From an uncultured Woeseiaceae bacterium (GTDB lineage: Bacteria; Pseudomonadota; Gammaproteobacteria; Steroidobacterales; Woeseiaceae), in contig CAMYOJ010000039.1 of the NCBI GenBank assembly GCA_947259985.1, positions 1 to 38,929 of the forward strand: DNA of 38,929 bases, read 5' to 3'. The notes under the pieces are model-generated. The model was not told the DNA's origin, made no database searches, and saw only the letters and a list, made by a program, of their open reading frames with translations. Below, piece after piece: positions 16,498 through 24,849 of this stretch (position 1 is the stretch's first letter; every line of letters starts with the position of its first letter). The position numbers and the translations under genes were made by a program.

Positions 16498-16542
16498 AAG
16501 TAAGCCTTATGAAATAAATGATAATTATTCAATATTCTTATG
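16495..16542 (-). promoter_or_regulatory. Candidate CbbR operator at the cbbR promoter
   Basis: CATAAG (16495-16500) and CTTATG (16506-16511) form an inverted repeat of the T-N11-A type that covers the cbbR start codon. It is followed by GATAA (16520-16524), TTATT (16525-16529) and another CTTATG (16537-16542). The same set of boxes, in the same order, is found before prk. The region also lies upstream of the plus-strand oxidoreductase gene, so it may act in both directions. Confidence 0.45.
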
Positions 16543-16623
16543 TTAGTTCATCGCTCAGGGTGCCTGTCAACAGAAACTCGCCAAGAGCGCCTGATTTCGA
16601 TTACGCTGCGAGGGATGGCAGCG

Positions 16624-18234
16624 ATGAAACCCAGCACCCTGCGAATCGGCTACCGATATCGCCCTTCACGCCTTGCGCCCGACTATGACGCTATCGTCAT
16701 TGGCTCGGGCATGGGTGGCCTGACAACGGCCGCGCTACTGAGCGAGCTGGGCTCGAAAGTCTGCGTGCTCGAGCAGCATTACACGGCCGGCGGTTTCACT
16801 CATTCCTACGAACGCAGTGGCTACGAGTGGGACGTTGGTGTGCATTACATTGGCGACGTCGGCACAAAGACGCGCACGCGGCGTATGTTCGACTTCCTCT
16901 CCGACGGCAAGCTCGAGTGGGCGCCAATGGCCGACGAGTACGATCGCTTCTATGTCGGCGACAAGGTCTTTACTGCCCATGCCGGCAAGCAGGAGTTTCG
17001 CGCCAACCTGGTCCGGCAGTTTCCGGGCGAGGAACACGCGATCGACGAGTACCTCAAGCTGTTGTCGAGCACGGGGGGCGCGCTATCGGCCTTCGCGATG
17101 GGACGCGCGCTGAAACCCTGGCAGCAATCGCTTGCGAAGCCTTACCTCAAGTGGAAGACACCGAAGGTATTCTTCCGCAACACCTACGATGTACTCAGCG
17201 AGTTGACCGACAACCAGGACCTGATCGCAGTGCTGTGCGGCCAGTGGGGCGACATGGGCCTGCCGCCGAAACGGTCCACGTTCATGGTGCACGCGATGAT
17301 CGCACGTCATTACCTCTACGGCGGTTATTACCCGGTGGGCGGCGCCTGGAAGATCGCGGACAGCATCATCCCGAAGATCCGGGAGGCCGGCGGCGAGGTA
17401 TTTACTTATGCGCGGGTCAGGGAAATTCTCGTCGAGGGCGGCCGCGTTGCGGGCGTCGAGATGCAGGACGGTCATCGCATTGCCTGCGAGCGCGTCATAT
17501 CCTCTGCCGGCGTCGACAATACGTTTCGCCACCTGCTGCCGAAATCGATCGTGGAGCAGAGCGGCTACGAGCAGGCGCTCGAACACGTGGAGCCGAGCTT
17601 TGCACATCTCGGCGTCTATATCGGTCTCAACGCCACGGCCGAAGAGCTCGGGCTGCCGAAGACCAACTACTGGATCTACCCGGGCAGTGACTACGACGCC
17701 GCTGTCGACGCTTTCATGGAAGACCGCACGGCACCGTTCCCGGTCGTCTATATCTCGTTTCCTTCCGCCAAGGACCCGGACTATCTCAACCGGCACCCGG
17801 GCACGGCGACGATCGAGATCGTGGCGCCCGCGCCTTACGAATGGTTTGCCCGCTGGCGCGACAAGACCTGGGGCAAGCGCGGCGAAGACTACGATGCCTT
17901 CAAGGCGGAACTGGGCGACAGGCTCATGCAAACCCTGTATGACAAGGTTCCCGAGGTCCGCGGCAAGGTCGATTACTTCGAGGTGTCAACGCCGTTGTCG
18001 ACCGACTGGTTTGGCGGCTACCAGCACGGTGAACTCTACGGCCTCGCGCATACGCCCGAGCGCATGCAGCAGGACTGGCTGAGGCCCGAGACCCGCATAC
18101 CCGGGCTCTGGCTGACGGGCCAGGACATACTGACCTGCGGCGTCACGGGAGCCATGATGGCCGGGCTACTGACGACAATGAGCATGGTCGGCAGCCGCAA
18201 GATGGCGCCGATCATGAAGCAGATCTACGGATAG
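16624..18234 (+). CDS. FAD-dependent oxidoreductase, carotenoid isomerase/retinol saturase-like
   Basis: 536 residues from the ATG at 16624. The dinucleotide-binding motif IVIGSGMGGLTTAALL lies near residue 25, followed by VCVLEQHYTAGGFTHSY and WDVGVHYIG; near the C-terminus TGQDILTCGVTGAMMAGLL completes the FAD site. This is the CrtI/CRTISO/RetSat amine-oxidase-like family, closest in wording to the retinol saturase group. The natural substrate in bacteria is unknown, and no carotenoid genes are nearby. I prefer 16624 because GAGGG (16610-16614) is 9 bases upstream; ATG 16615 or an upstream in-frame ATG at 16540 are alternatives. The end overlaps the convergent Usp gene by 10 bases. Confidence 0.85.
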   Translation: MKPSTLRIGYRYRPSRLAPDYDAIVIGSGMGGLTTAALLSELGSKVCVLEQHYTAGGFTHSYERSGYEWDVGVHYIGDVGTKTRTRRMFDFLSDGKLEWAPMADEYDRFYVGDKVFTAHAGKQEFRANLVRQFPGEEHAIDEYLKLLSSTGGALSAFAMGRALKPWQQSLAKPYLKWKTPKVFFRNTYDVLSELTDNQDLIAVLCGQWGDMGLPPKRSTFMVHAMIARHYLYGGYYPVGGAWKIADSIIPKIREAGGEVFTYARVREILVEGGRVAGVEMQDGHRIACERVISSAGVDNTFRHLLPKSIVEQSGYEQALEHVEPSFAHLGVYIGLNATAEELGLPKTNYWIYPGSDYDAAVDAFMEDRTAPFPVVYISFPSAKDPDYLNRHPGTATIEIVAPAPYEWFARWRDKTWGKRGEDYDAFKAELGDRLMQTLYDKVPEVRGKVDYFEVSTPLSTDWFGGYQHGELYGLAHTPERMQQDWLRPETRIPGLWLTGQDILTCGVTGAMMAGLLTTMSMVGSRKMAPIMKQIYG

Positions 18235-19139
18235 GCGTGGACGATCAGCACGTCACAGGGCAAGTGATCGAGAACCTGTGCCGCCGTACTGCCTACACGC
18301 CTCTTGAGCCGCGATCGCGCGACGCCTCCCATGACGACGAGGTCCGACCCGTTTGACCGCGCAAACATCGGCAGTATCTCGTGCGCACGGCCGGGCAGCT
18401 GGTGTACTGCCTCCTCATCGATGCTGCATTTCGCAGCGAACGTCTCGAGCGCCTTGTGATGCTCCTCGGTTATCTTCCTGTCGATTTCGTCTATCGGCAG
18501 CTTCACGGGCTTGAAGGCCCATGTCGCGCGCGTGCCGATTTCTTCGAGACGCTGGTACGTATGTAGCAGCAGGACCTTGCCGTCACACTTTTCGGCTAAT
18601 TCCTGTGCCGTATTGACAATCGCGTGGTCCACCTTGTGCTCAGGATCCTTGGCGTGGGTCGGGTCGACCGCGGCGATAATGACGGGCTTCTCGCGCCACT
18701 CGACGGGTTTGACGAACCACAACGGACGCTCGAGACGCCGAATCAGGCGCCAGTCCGTGTACGCAAACGACGCGCGTTCAGACGGCGTGTGCCAGTGCGT
18801 TCCCTTGACGACGAGGATGGCATCGCATTCCTCGGCCTTGTCGATGACCATGTCGGCTTCGGGCCTTTCGTGCGAAATGCTCGTGCGTACGGTGACGCCA
18901 CCCTTCCCTGCGGAGTCAGCCAGCTCCTGTAAGCGGCCTTCCTGTTCCGCCGTCACCGAATCCTGCAGCATCTGCAGTTCGGCAAAAACTACGAAACTCT
19001 CGCCCAGGTAGTTCATGGCGGGATCGCTCAGGACGAGCTCGAGATCGCAGTCATGGAGTTTAGCGAGCCAGGCGGCGCGGGCGACGACCTGCTCCGGATA
19101 GTTGTCGAGTTCGACAACACAAAGAACCGTGCGACTCAT
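18225..19139 (-). CDS. Tandem-domain universal stress protein (UspE-like)
   Basis: 304 residues made of two Usp domains, about 1-150 and 155-304. The second ends with GGVARSRLKRRVGSTA, close to the G-x2-G-x9-G(S/T) ATP-binding pattern, and CDVLIVHAYP; the first has a degenerate site (VVKGTHWH). The architecture is that of UspE-type proteins, which are linked to stress survival and motility or aggregation in studied species; a specific function is not visible. It is a single gene, divergent from mocA with an 84-base gap in which no clear operator is seen, and overlaps the preceding convergent gene by 10 bases. Confidence 0.88.
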   Translation of the reverse strand: MSRTVLCVVELDNYPEQVVARAAWLAKLHDCDLELVLSDPAMNYLGESFVVFAELQMLQDSVTAEQEGRLQELADSAGKGGVTVRTSISHERPEADMVIDKAEECDAILVVKGTHWHTPSERASFAYTDWRLIRRLERPLWFVKPVEWREKPVIIAAVDPTHAKDPEHKVDHAIVNTAQELAEKCDGKVLLLHTYQRLEEIGTRATWAFKPVKLPIDEIDRKITEEHHKALETFAAKCSIDEEAVHQLPGRAHEILPMFARSNGSDLVVMGGVARSRLKRRVGSTAAQVLDHLPCDVLIVHAYP

Positions 19140-19223
19140 GAATCACCTCTTCGCAGTTGCGCATTTCTAGCGTACCCAGTAGAAACACAGTTCGCACTTC
19201 GTACATCTACGAATTGATAGCGC

Positions 19224-19811
19224 ATGACAGCTACTCGACACGACATTTTCGCCGCAATTATGGCTGCAGGCCGCTCGACCCGGTTCGGGTCCACGAAGCA
19301 GGTGGCCGAGGTAGGCGGCGCGCCGTTGGTACGCCGGGCTACGGCGGCAGCGCAGCGAGTCTGCGGGAAAAAAGTGCTTACCGTGATTGGCCACGATATG
19401 GCCAGGGTGCTGGCGGTGCTCGCAGATGACTCAGGCTTTGTCGTCGTCAACGACGACTATGAGACCGGCCTGGCGAGCAGCATCGCTCGCGCTGTCAGTG
19501 CCTGCCGCAGCGACGCTGCCGCTCTCCTCGTTCTGATGGCGGACCAGGCTCTCGTGAGCGCCGAACACTTGCAGGGTCTGCTCGAAGAATGGTCGGGTAG
19601 TGATGATGAAATCGTTGCGACAGCCTATGCCGGCACGGCGGGTCCACCGGTACTGTTTGCCCGCGGGACATTTGCGGATCTGATAGCACTGCATGGCGAC
19701 ACCGGCGCTCGCGCGTTGTTTGACGATGAGCGTTTCGTGCTGAAGACCGTATTATTCGAACCGGCAGCGATTGACGTCGATACTACGGCCGACCTAAACA
19801 CGATCGGCTAG
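19224..19811 (+). CDS. mocA: MocA-like molybdenum cofactor nucleotidyltransferase
   Basis: 195 residues. The N-terminal AAIMAAGRSTRFGSTKQ is the NTP-binding motif of the MobA-like transferase family, followed by VIGHD, VVNDDYETGLASSI and LLVLMADQALVS, matching MocA proteins. MocA joins CTP to molybdopterin to make the cytosine dinucleotide form used by xanthine-dehydrogenase-type enzymes. The convergent neighbour is XdhC, which handles the same cofactor. The two genes overlap tail to tail by 18 bases. No molybdenum hydroxylase structural gene is in the window. Confidence 0.85.
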   Translation: MTATRHDIFAAIMAAGRSTRFGSTKQVAEVGGAPLVRRATAAAQRVCGKKVLTVIGHDMARVLAVLADDSGFVVVNDDYETGLASSIARAVSACRSDAAALLVLMADQALVSAEHLQGLLEEWSGSDDEIVATAYAGTAGPPVLFARGTFADLIALHGDTGARALFDDERFVLKTVLFEPAAIDVDTTADLNTIG

Positions 19812-20834
19812 GTATTGCTGCATTTCGGCGACGATCTCGAGAGCGATCGGCCCAGGCCCGCGGCCGCCAAGGACAATACCGGCCGGACCCCGCAGGCGAT
19901 CACGCAGATTCGTGGCCAGGTCACCAAGTTCAGCAAGGAGCCGGTCGCGCCGCCCCGGGGGGCCAAGCAGGCCGACATAGCCGACCCTGGAACGCGCAAG
20001 CCGTTCGAGATAGCTTCGGTCGCTCACGAGATGGTGACTCATCACTATCGCCATGTCGCAGGCATTGAGATCGACGTGGGTATCAAGCTCATCGGTGTTA
20101 CAGCACAGGCTCTGTGTGTGCGGCGGATAATTTCTAGCTTCGATGTATGCCGGGCGGTGATCGATGACGGTGCAACGCCAGCCCAGCTCTGCGGCAAATC
20201 GTGCGACAGGCTCCGAGTCCAGGCCGGCACCGAGGATCAGCAAGGCGGGTGCCGGCGACAGTTTCGATACCAGCACGCGACAGCTGCCGTTCGGATACTC
20301 GATGTTCCTGGTCACGGCAACACCATCGAAGGACGTCTCACGGGCAATCCTTCCGACAATGTCGTCATCGATGCCGAAACTATTCGATTCGTCTTCCCGA
20401 AATACGACGGCCGCGCCAGGTTCGGCGGTACCCGACTCTGAGGCAATGACGGTTGCGATTATCGCTGGCGCAGCGCCGTTCAGCACCTCGGCGACAGCGG
20501 CGAACGGCTGATAGTCGTCTTCCTTTGACAGGGGCTGCAACAGGACCCGCATGGTGCCATCGCAGCCGACGCCAAGCCCCCAGAGTTCATCGTCGGCGCC
20601 GAGGTCGTAGGTCGCTGTCTGTGCCTCGCCCGATTCGATGACCGTGCGCGAGCGTTCGACGAGATCGCCCTCCAGGCAGCCGCCCGACAGCATGCCGCAG
20701 AAGTTGCCGTCGGTATCGATGAGCATTTGCCCGCCCGCCTTACTGTACGTCGAACCGTCCGTCTCGAATACGGTAACGAGCACCAGCGACTGGCCGCGCA
20801 ACTCCCTTTCCTTGAAGAACTGGTACAACGCCAT
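19794..20834 (-). CDS. xdhC: XdhC/CoxI-family molybdenum cofactor insertion protein
   Basis: 346 residues from the ATG at 20834. The N-terminal XdhC_CoxI domain is marked by ETDGSTYSKAGGQML and MLSGGCLEGDL; the C-terminal Rossmann domain by LLILGAGLDSEPVARFA and IDHRPAY, ending GGRGPGPIALE. XdhC binds the molybdopterin cofactor, helps its sulphuration and hands it to the apoenzyme. The frame is open upstream to 21230, but that part only mirrors the TauE gene; the chosen start lies 2 bases after the tauE-like stop and gives the usual length. Together with convergent mocA it points to a molybdenum hydroxylase elsewhere in the genome. Confidence 0.88.
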   Translation of the reverse strand: MALYQFFKERELRGQSLVLVTVFETDGSTYSKAGGQMLIDTDGNFCGMLSGGCLEGDLVERSRTVIESGEAQTATYDLGADDELWGLGVGCDGTMRVLLQPLSKEDDYQPFAAVAEVLNGAAPAIIATVIASESGTAEPGAAVVFREDESNSFGIDDDIVGRIARETSFDGVAVTRNIEYPNGSCRVLVSKLSPAPALLILGAGLDSEPVARFAAELGWRCTVIDHRPAYIEARNYPPHTQSLCCNTDELDTHVDLNACDMAIVMSHHLVSDRSYLERLARSRVGYVGLLGPPGRRDRLLAELGDLATNLRDRLRGPAGIVLGGRGPGPIALEIVAEMQQYLADRV

Positions 20835-20836
20835 GA

Positions 20837-21565
20837 CTACTCGAAGACACCCACATAAAGCAGGCGCACAGCCGTGACGGTCACAAGCACCCTGAACACG
20901 GTGCGAAACAATGCCTCGGATATTCGGTCGATCACGAGCTTGCCAGCGTACGTACCGACCAGCGCCGCGGCGATAGAGAATAAGATAATTTGCAGGAACG
21001 GTGTGTAGTCGAATCCATTGGTAACGTAGCCCGTGATCTTGAAAATACTCATGCCCGTCAGGCAGGCCGCCATCGTACCAACGATTTGTCGTTTGTTGAG
21101 GCCCGTGTGCAGGATCACGGCATGAAATACTGCTCCGTACGCGAACAGCGTCGACAACAACGAGTGAATGAATCCCACGACTGCCCAGGGTTGCCTGATT
21201 CTCGGACGCCAGCGAATTTCGGGCAGCCATATCGCGATGAGCATGACGACACTGATGGCCGCGGCAATGATCGTATCCGGCAATTCGAAATAGACCCGGG
21301 CACCAATCGCTACCGCGACGACGCTTCCCACGAGAAACGGAGCCGCGATTTTCCAGTCGATATGGCGCCAGAAGAACATCGCGCGGGCCGACGTCGATCC
21401 AATCAGCAGCGTGGAGTGGATCGGAACGATGGCAGCAACCGGCAACACCGTGCTGGTTGCGGCCAGGATTATCATGGCACCGCCGGCGGAGAATGCGGCG
21501 TTAAAGAACGCGGCGAGAAAGCTGCCGCCGACAATGATGTAGAACGTCGCGTCTAGCTCCGCCAC
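20837..21565 (-). CDS. TauE/SafE-family membrane exporter
   Basis: 242 residues, strongly hydrophobic with about seven to eight membrane segments. The N-terminal FLAAFFNAAFSAGGAMIIL and the central NKRQIVGTMAACLTGMSIFKI repeat are typical of the TauE/SafE (DUF81) family of anion transporters, some of which export sulphite or sulphoacetate. Substrate cannot be told from sequence. It sits 3 bases after the FAD/Fe-S oxidoreductase stop and 2 bases before xdhC, so oxidoreductase, exporter and xdhC are probably one minus-strand operon. Confidence 0.85.
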   Translation of the reverse strand: MAELDATFYIIVGGSFLAAFFNAAFSAGGAMIILAATSTVLPVAAIVPIHSTLLIGSTSARAMFFWRHIDWKIAAPFLVGSVVAVAIGARVYFELPDTIIAAAISVVMLIAIWLPEIRWRPRIRQPWAVVGFIHSLLSTLFAYGAVFHAVILHTGLNKRQIVGTMAACLTGMSIFKITGYVTNGFDYTPFLQIILFSIAAALVGTYAGKLVIDRISEALFRTVFRVLVTVTAVRLLYVGVFE

Positions 21566-21568
21566 ACG

Positions 21569-22885
21569 CTACTCGGTACCCCACTTGGTCTCGACATGAA
21601 TACCTATCGTGCGCAGGAAGGCGCTCGGGAGAATACCGCCGGCAGATACGACGACTGCGTCGTTGGGTATGTCTTCCGTTGCATCCTCGACTGCGACTTC
21701 GACAACCCCCTCTCGAATGGCTTTGACATTGGAGTTGAACAGTACACGAAGTCGGCCCACGGATGCCATCTGCTCCACGAGTTCGCGGTTCTTCGGCTTG
21801 GCCCTTGAGAAAGCGCCGGACCGGTATGAAAGCGTGACCGTCGTACCCGATTCTCCCGCAATACTCGTCGCTGCCTCCAGCGCGCTGTCGCCGCCGCCGA
21901 CAACCAGCACATGTTGGCCGCGATACTGCTGGGGATCGATGACCCTGTATACGACCTTGTCCATCTCCTCGCCGGGCACTCCGAGTTTTCTTGGCGTGCC
22001 GCGTCTCCCGATGGCAAGCAGCACGGCCCGGGTATCGTAGTTCCGCTTACTGGTCCTGACGACAAACCCGCCGTTGGGCGACGGCTCGATCGCCTGCACG
22101 TTCTCATTGTAGTTGACCTTTATGCCGGTCTTTTGCTCGACCTTGCGCCAGTAGTCGATCAGCGTTTCCTTTTGCACTTCCTTGAAACGCATCTTGCCGA
22201 CAATCGGCAGCACCGCCGGCTGCGTCATGACGAGCTTGCGCCGTGGGAAATGCGCCACCGTTCCACCAAGTTCTTCCTGCTCGACGGTGGCGTATCGAAG
22301 TTTCGACTCGGTCGCCGCCAGCGTCGCGCACAACCCCGCCGGGCCTGCGCCGACTATCACGATGTCCAGATTGTTGTTGTGTGGGGCTCTGACGAGTTTC
22401 CTTGCGGATTCCATGGCCTGCCGCCCCTGCTCAATCGCATTCCTGATCAGGCCCATGCCGCCGAGCTCGCCGGCAATGAACACACCAGGAACATTGGTCT
22501 GGAAATCGGGCTGCACGAGCGGAATATCGACCCCGCGCGTTGCGGTACCGAAGACCAGCGTTATCGCATCTTCCGGACAAACGGCCCTGCAGGCGCCGTG
22601 CCCAATACAGTTGGTCGGACCAACCAGGTGCGCCTTCTTGCGGATCATGCCGAGTACCTGGTGCGAGCCCTGTTCCGGGCAGGCAGCAACGCAGTTGGTA
22701 CAGCCAATACATTTTTTCGGATCGATCTCCGGGTGCAGGGTCGGTGGCTCTGTCATCCCCTCCTCGACCGACGTCTTTAGGGCATTAAGGCCCGTCGACT
22801 CGCGATGAGCATGACTTCGCATGTACCACCCGAGTATCAGAATGATCGGTACGGCATAGAGCAAGATCTGGATCGTACTATCCAA
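21569..22885 (-). CDS. Membrane-anchored ferredoxin-FAD/NAD(P) oxidoreductase with permuted domain order
   Basis: About 438 residues. Order: an N-terminal membrane helix (IQILLYAVPIILILGWYM), two 4Fe-4S sites (CIGCTNCVAACP and CIGHGACRAVCP), then the segment TNVPGVFIAGELGGMG, then the FAD motif IVIVGAGPAGL and the NAD(P) motif VLVVGGGDSALEAA. In thioredoxin-reductase-like enzymes the VPGVFIAGE segment lies at the C-terminus after the NAD domain; here the protein stops just before the place where it would be expected, so the flavoprotein looks circularly permuted. No ATG start exists in frame; I use TTG at 22885, with TTG 22918 or GTG 22951 possible. The cytoplasmic module could exchange electrons between NAD(P)H or ferredoxin and the divergent cytochrome genes. 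Confidence 0.82.
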   Translation of the reverse strand: MDSTIQILLYAVPIILILGWYMRSHAHRESTGLNALKTSVEEGMTEPPTLHPEIDPKKCIGCTNCVAACPEQGSHQVLGMIRKKAHLVGPTNCIGHGACRAVCPEDAITLVFGTATRGVDIPLVQPDFQTNVPGVFIAGELGGMGLIRNAIEQGRQAMESARKLVRAPHNNNLDIVIVGAGPAGLCATLAATESKLRYATVEQEELGGTVAHFPRRKLVMTQPAVLPIVGKMRFKEVQKETLIDYWRKVEQKTGIKVNYNENVQAIEPSPNGGFVVRTSKRNYDTRAVLLAIGRRGTPRKLGVPGEEMDKVVYRVIDPQQYRGQHVLVVGGGDSALEAATSIAGESGTTVTLSYRSGAFSRAKPKNRELVEQMASVGRLRVLFNSNVKAIREGVVEVAVEDATEDIPNDAVVVSAGGILPSAFLRTIGIHVETKWGTE

Positions 22886-22943
22886 GACTTTTTCTTCTTT
22901 GTGGCAATTCCCAGGCAAGCATATCGTCGACGTACACGACCAG

Positions 22944-22959
22944 TGTGACACGCGTCACG
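22944..22959. promoter_or_regulatory. CRP/FNR-like palindrome in the divergent cytochrome promoter
   Basis: TGTGACACGCGTCACG matches TGTGA-N6-TCACA with one mismatch. It is centred about 66 bases upstream of the TTG at 22885 and about 160 bases upstream of the CcmI-like start. A near copy, CGTGACAGAGGTCACG, occurs at 36607-36622. A CRP/FNR-family regulator is inferred; FNR proper would prefer TTGAT arms, so a CRP-, Vfr- or Dnr-like protein is more likely. Confidence 0.5.
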
Positions 22960-23113
22960 TAATTCGCCGAACGACGAAGATATTGGCCGAGTTCTGTCGG
23001 TTTTCGGCGACAGCGGACGGAGTTCACGGTCAAAAAAGATGGAACCTTATAAGCTGATATCTCGTGTTGATAATAATGTGTTTTCGACACCAACACTGAG
23101 ACAAAGAGCAGGA

Positions 23114-23917
23114 ATGGATATGGATTCGTCCGCTGTATTCTGGATCATCACGCTACTGATGTCGGTGATTGCTTTGAGCTTCATTGCGACACCGCTAATA
23201 AGACGTGGCCACCGTAACGAAATTGTCGGCTTCGGCACCGCAATCCCGGTATTCGCAGCCGGTGTGTACCTGTTCGTGGGCTCGCCGCAAGCGGCCAGCC
23301 TGGAAAAAAACAGTCACGCGGGCTATACCGTTGATCGTAATTCACCGGCGGAAGACCGCAAGCCGATCGCGTCGGTTGCGAGTCTCGTCGACGGGCTTGC
23401 GGAGCGCTTGAGCGACAATGGTCATAGTGGCTCCGACGGCAAGAGCTGGTTGTTGCTCGCACGATCCTACAAACACCTTGGTCGAGTGACTGAGGCCAGA
23501 GAAGCTTACGACCGAGCCGCCGCGCTGGGCGAATACGACGAGGGGCTGGCGACGCTCGCAGATGAATCTACAGCCGTCTCGGGCGCACAGCTAAAGGGCA
23601 GCGTAAGCCTGTCGTCAAGCGCGCAAGAAATCGTATTGCCCACGGACACCGTTTTCGTTTTTGCTCGCGCCAGTGAAGGGCCGCCTATGCCGGTTGCGGC
23701 GTTGCAACGTTCTGCATCGGAGCTACCCTTCGACTTTGTCTTGAGCGACAGCCAGTCGATATCGGCCGACGTAATGCTCTCCAGCGTCGACGCGGTCACC
23801 GTCACGGCACGCATATCGCGCTCGGGCGTTGCCACGGATGCACTGAAAAACCTCGAAGCAAAATCCCCAAACATCGCCGTCGCCGACGGTGAGCACCTCA
23901 ATCTGATCGTAGAATAA
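23114..23917 (+). CDS. Short CcmI-like c-type cytochrome assembly protein
   Basis: 267 residues from ATG 23114 (ATG 23120 has better spacing to AGGA and is an alternative). Two membrane helices (VFWIITLLMSVIALSFIA and AIPVFAAGVYLFVG) are joined by a short basic loop, then a single TPR-like unit (SWLLLARSYKHLGRVTEA), then the periplasmic C-terminal domain with VFVFARASEGPPMPVAAL and VTARISRSG, which are signatures of CcmI/CycH. CcmI delivers apocytochrome c to the haem ligation machinery. The long cytoplasmic leucine-zipper loop and most TPR repeats of normal CcmI are missing. It is the first gene of the six-gene cytochrome operon, so it is probably a dedicated chaperone for the multihaem proteins. 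Confidence 0.82.
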   Translation: MDMDSSAVFWIITLLMSVIALSFIATPLIRRGHRNEIVGFGTAIPVFAAGVYLFVGSPQAASLEKNSHAGYTVDRNSPAEDRKPIASVASLVDGLAERLSDNGHSGSDGKSWLLLARSYKHLGRVTEAREAYDRAAALGEYDEGLATLADESTAVSGAQLKGSVSLSSSAQEIVLPTDTVFVFARASEGPPMPVAALQRSASELPFDFVLSDSQSISADVMLSSVDAVTVTARISRSGVATDALKNLEAKSPNIAVADGEHLNLIVE

Positions 23918-23931
23918 AAAGGCCCATCCGC

Positions 23932-24837
23932 ATGCTCGAAACTGCAATGGACATACCAGCGACCTCCACGGCGACCCGGGAGAGAGGGAAATCGCTGGCC
24001 CGAAAACCACGCCGCTCTTTCTACGGCTATTCCGCACTGCTCGCCGCGTTATGTGTCGGATGGTTGCTCAGGGACCGTGGCCTCGTCGACCCTGCAGAAG
24101 GCCTCGGCTACTGGCTCGGCATCATCGGTGGTTCACTGATGCTCTTGCTGCTGCTCTACCCTGCCGGCAAGAAGTCATCCCTGTTACGCCGACTCGGACT
24201 CGTCAAACACTGGTTCCGCATCCACATGGTATTCGGGCTGGTCGGGCCAGCGCTCGTGCTCTATCACTGCAACTTCAGCGTCGATTCCATGAACAGCAAG
24301 GTGGCCCTTTACAGCATGCTCGCGGTCGCCCTGAGCGGCATCATCGGCAAGCACTTTTACTCCCGCATTCATCGTGGTCTCTACGGAAAGCGTGCAGGCA
24401 TCGAGGAACTGCGCTGTGACATTTCGGAGTCGCTCGAAAACAGTCGTGGGCTCGCGGCCATCCTGCCGACATTCATCAGGGAATTGCACGATATTTCGGC
24501 CGAACTCATGGGCAATCAGTATACGAAATCGATCGGCCTGCGCCGCAGCCTGTCATGGACATTCAGGTACTACATCGTTCGAGCTCGTCTCTATTTTCTT
24601 ATCCATCGCGAGCTTCGGGCACGCGCGATGGTTTCCGAAACCCTGCAGGCAAAATCCAAAAACCTGCGCAGGACGGCAAATGCGTATGCCGCGGTGCAGG
24701 TCGGCCGCATGCGGCAGGTCGCACAACTGTCCTTCTACGAGCGGCTGTTCTCTTTGTGGCACGTGTTTCACATGCCGCTTTTCCTTTTGCTCGTTATTTC
24801 CGCTCTCGTTCATGTACTGGCCGTGCATATGTACTAG
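23932..24837 (+). CDS. Predicted dihaem b-type membrane cytochrome with two H-X13-H pairs
   Basis: 301 residues, about five membrane segments: two near the N-terminus (about 30-47 and 58-76), one at 94-114, one at 124-140 and one at 274-299, with a basic 110-residue loop between the last two. I see two histidine pairs each separated by 13 residues within a helix, H98/H112 and H280/H294. This H-X13-H spacing is how transmembrane b haems are held in ferric reductases, NOX enzymes and the bc1 cytochrome b. I do not recognise the family by name. Lying between an assembly factor and giant cytochromes, it probably moves electrons across the inner membrane, for example from quinol or from the divergent FAD/Fe-S protein. 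Start ATG 23932 or 23947. Confidence 0.7.
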   Translation: MLETAMDIPATSTATRERGKSLARKPRRSFYGYSALLAALCVGWLLRDRGLVDPAEGLGYWLGIIGGSLMLLLLLYPAGKKSSLLRRLGLVKHWFRIHMVFGLVGPALVLYHCNFSVDSMNSKVALYSMLAVALSGIIGKHFYSRIHRGLYGKRAGIEELRCDISESLENSRGLAAILPTFIRELHDISAELMGNQYTKSIGLRRSLSWTFRYYIVRARLYFLIHRELRARAMVSETLQAKSKNLRRTANAYAAVQVGRMRQVAQLSFYERLFSLWHVFHMPLFLLLVISALVHVLAVHMY

Positions 24838-24849
24838 TGACCGAGAGCA

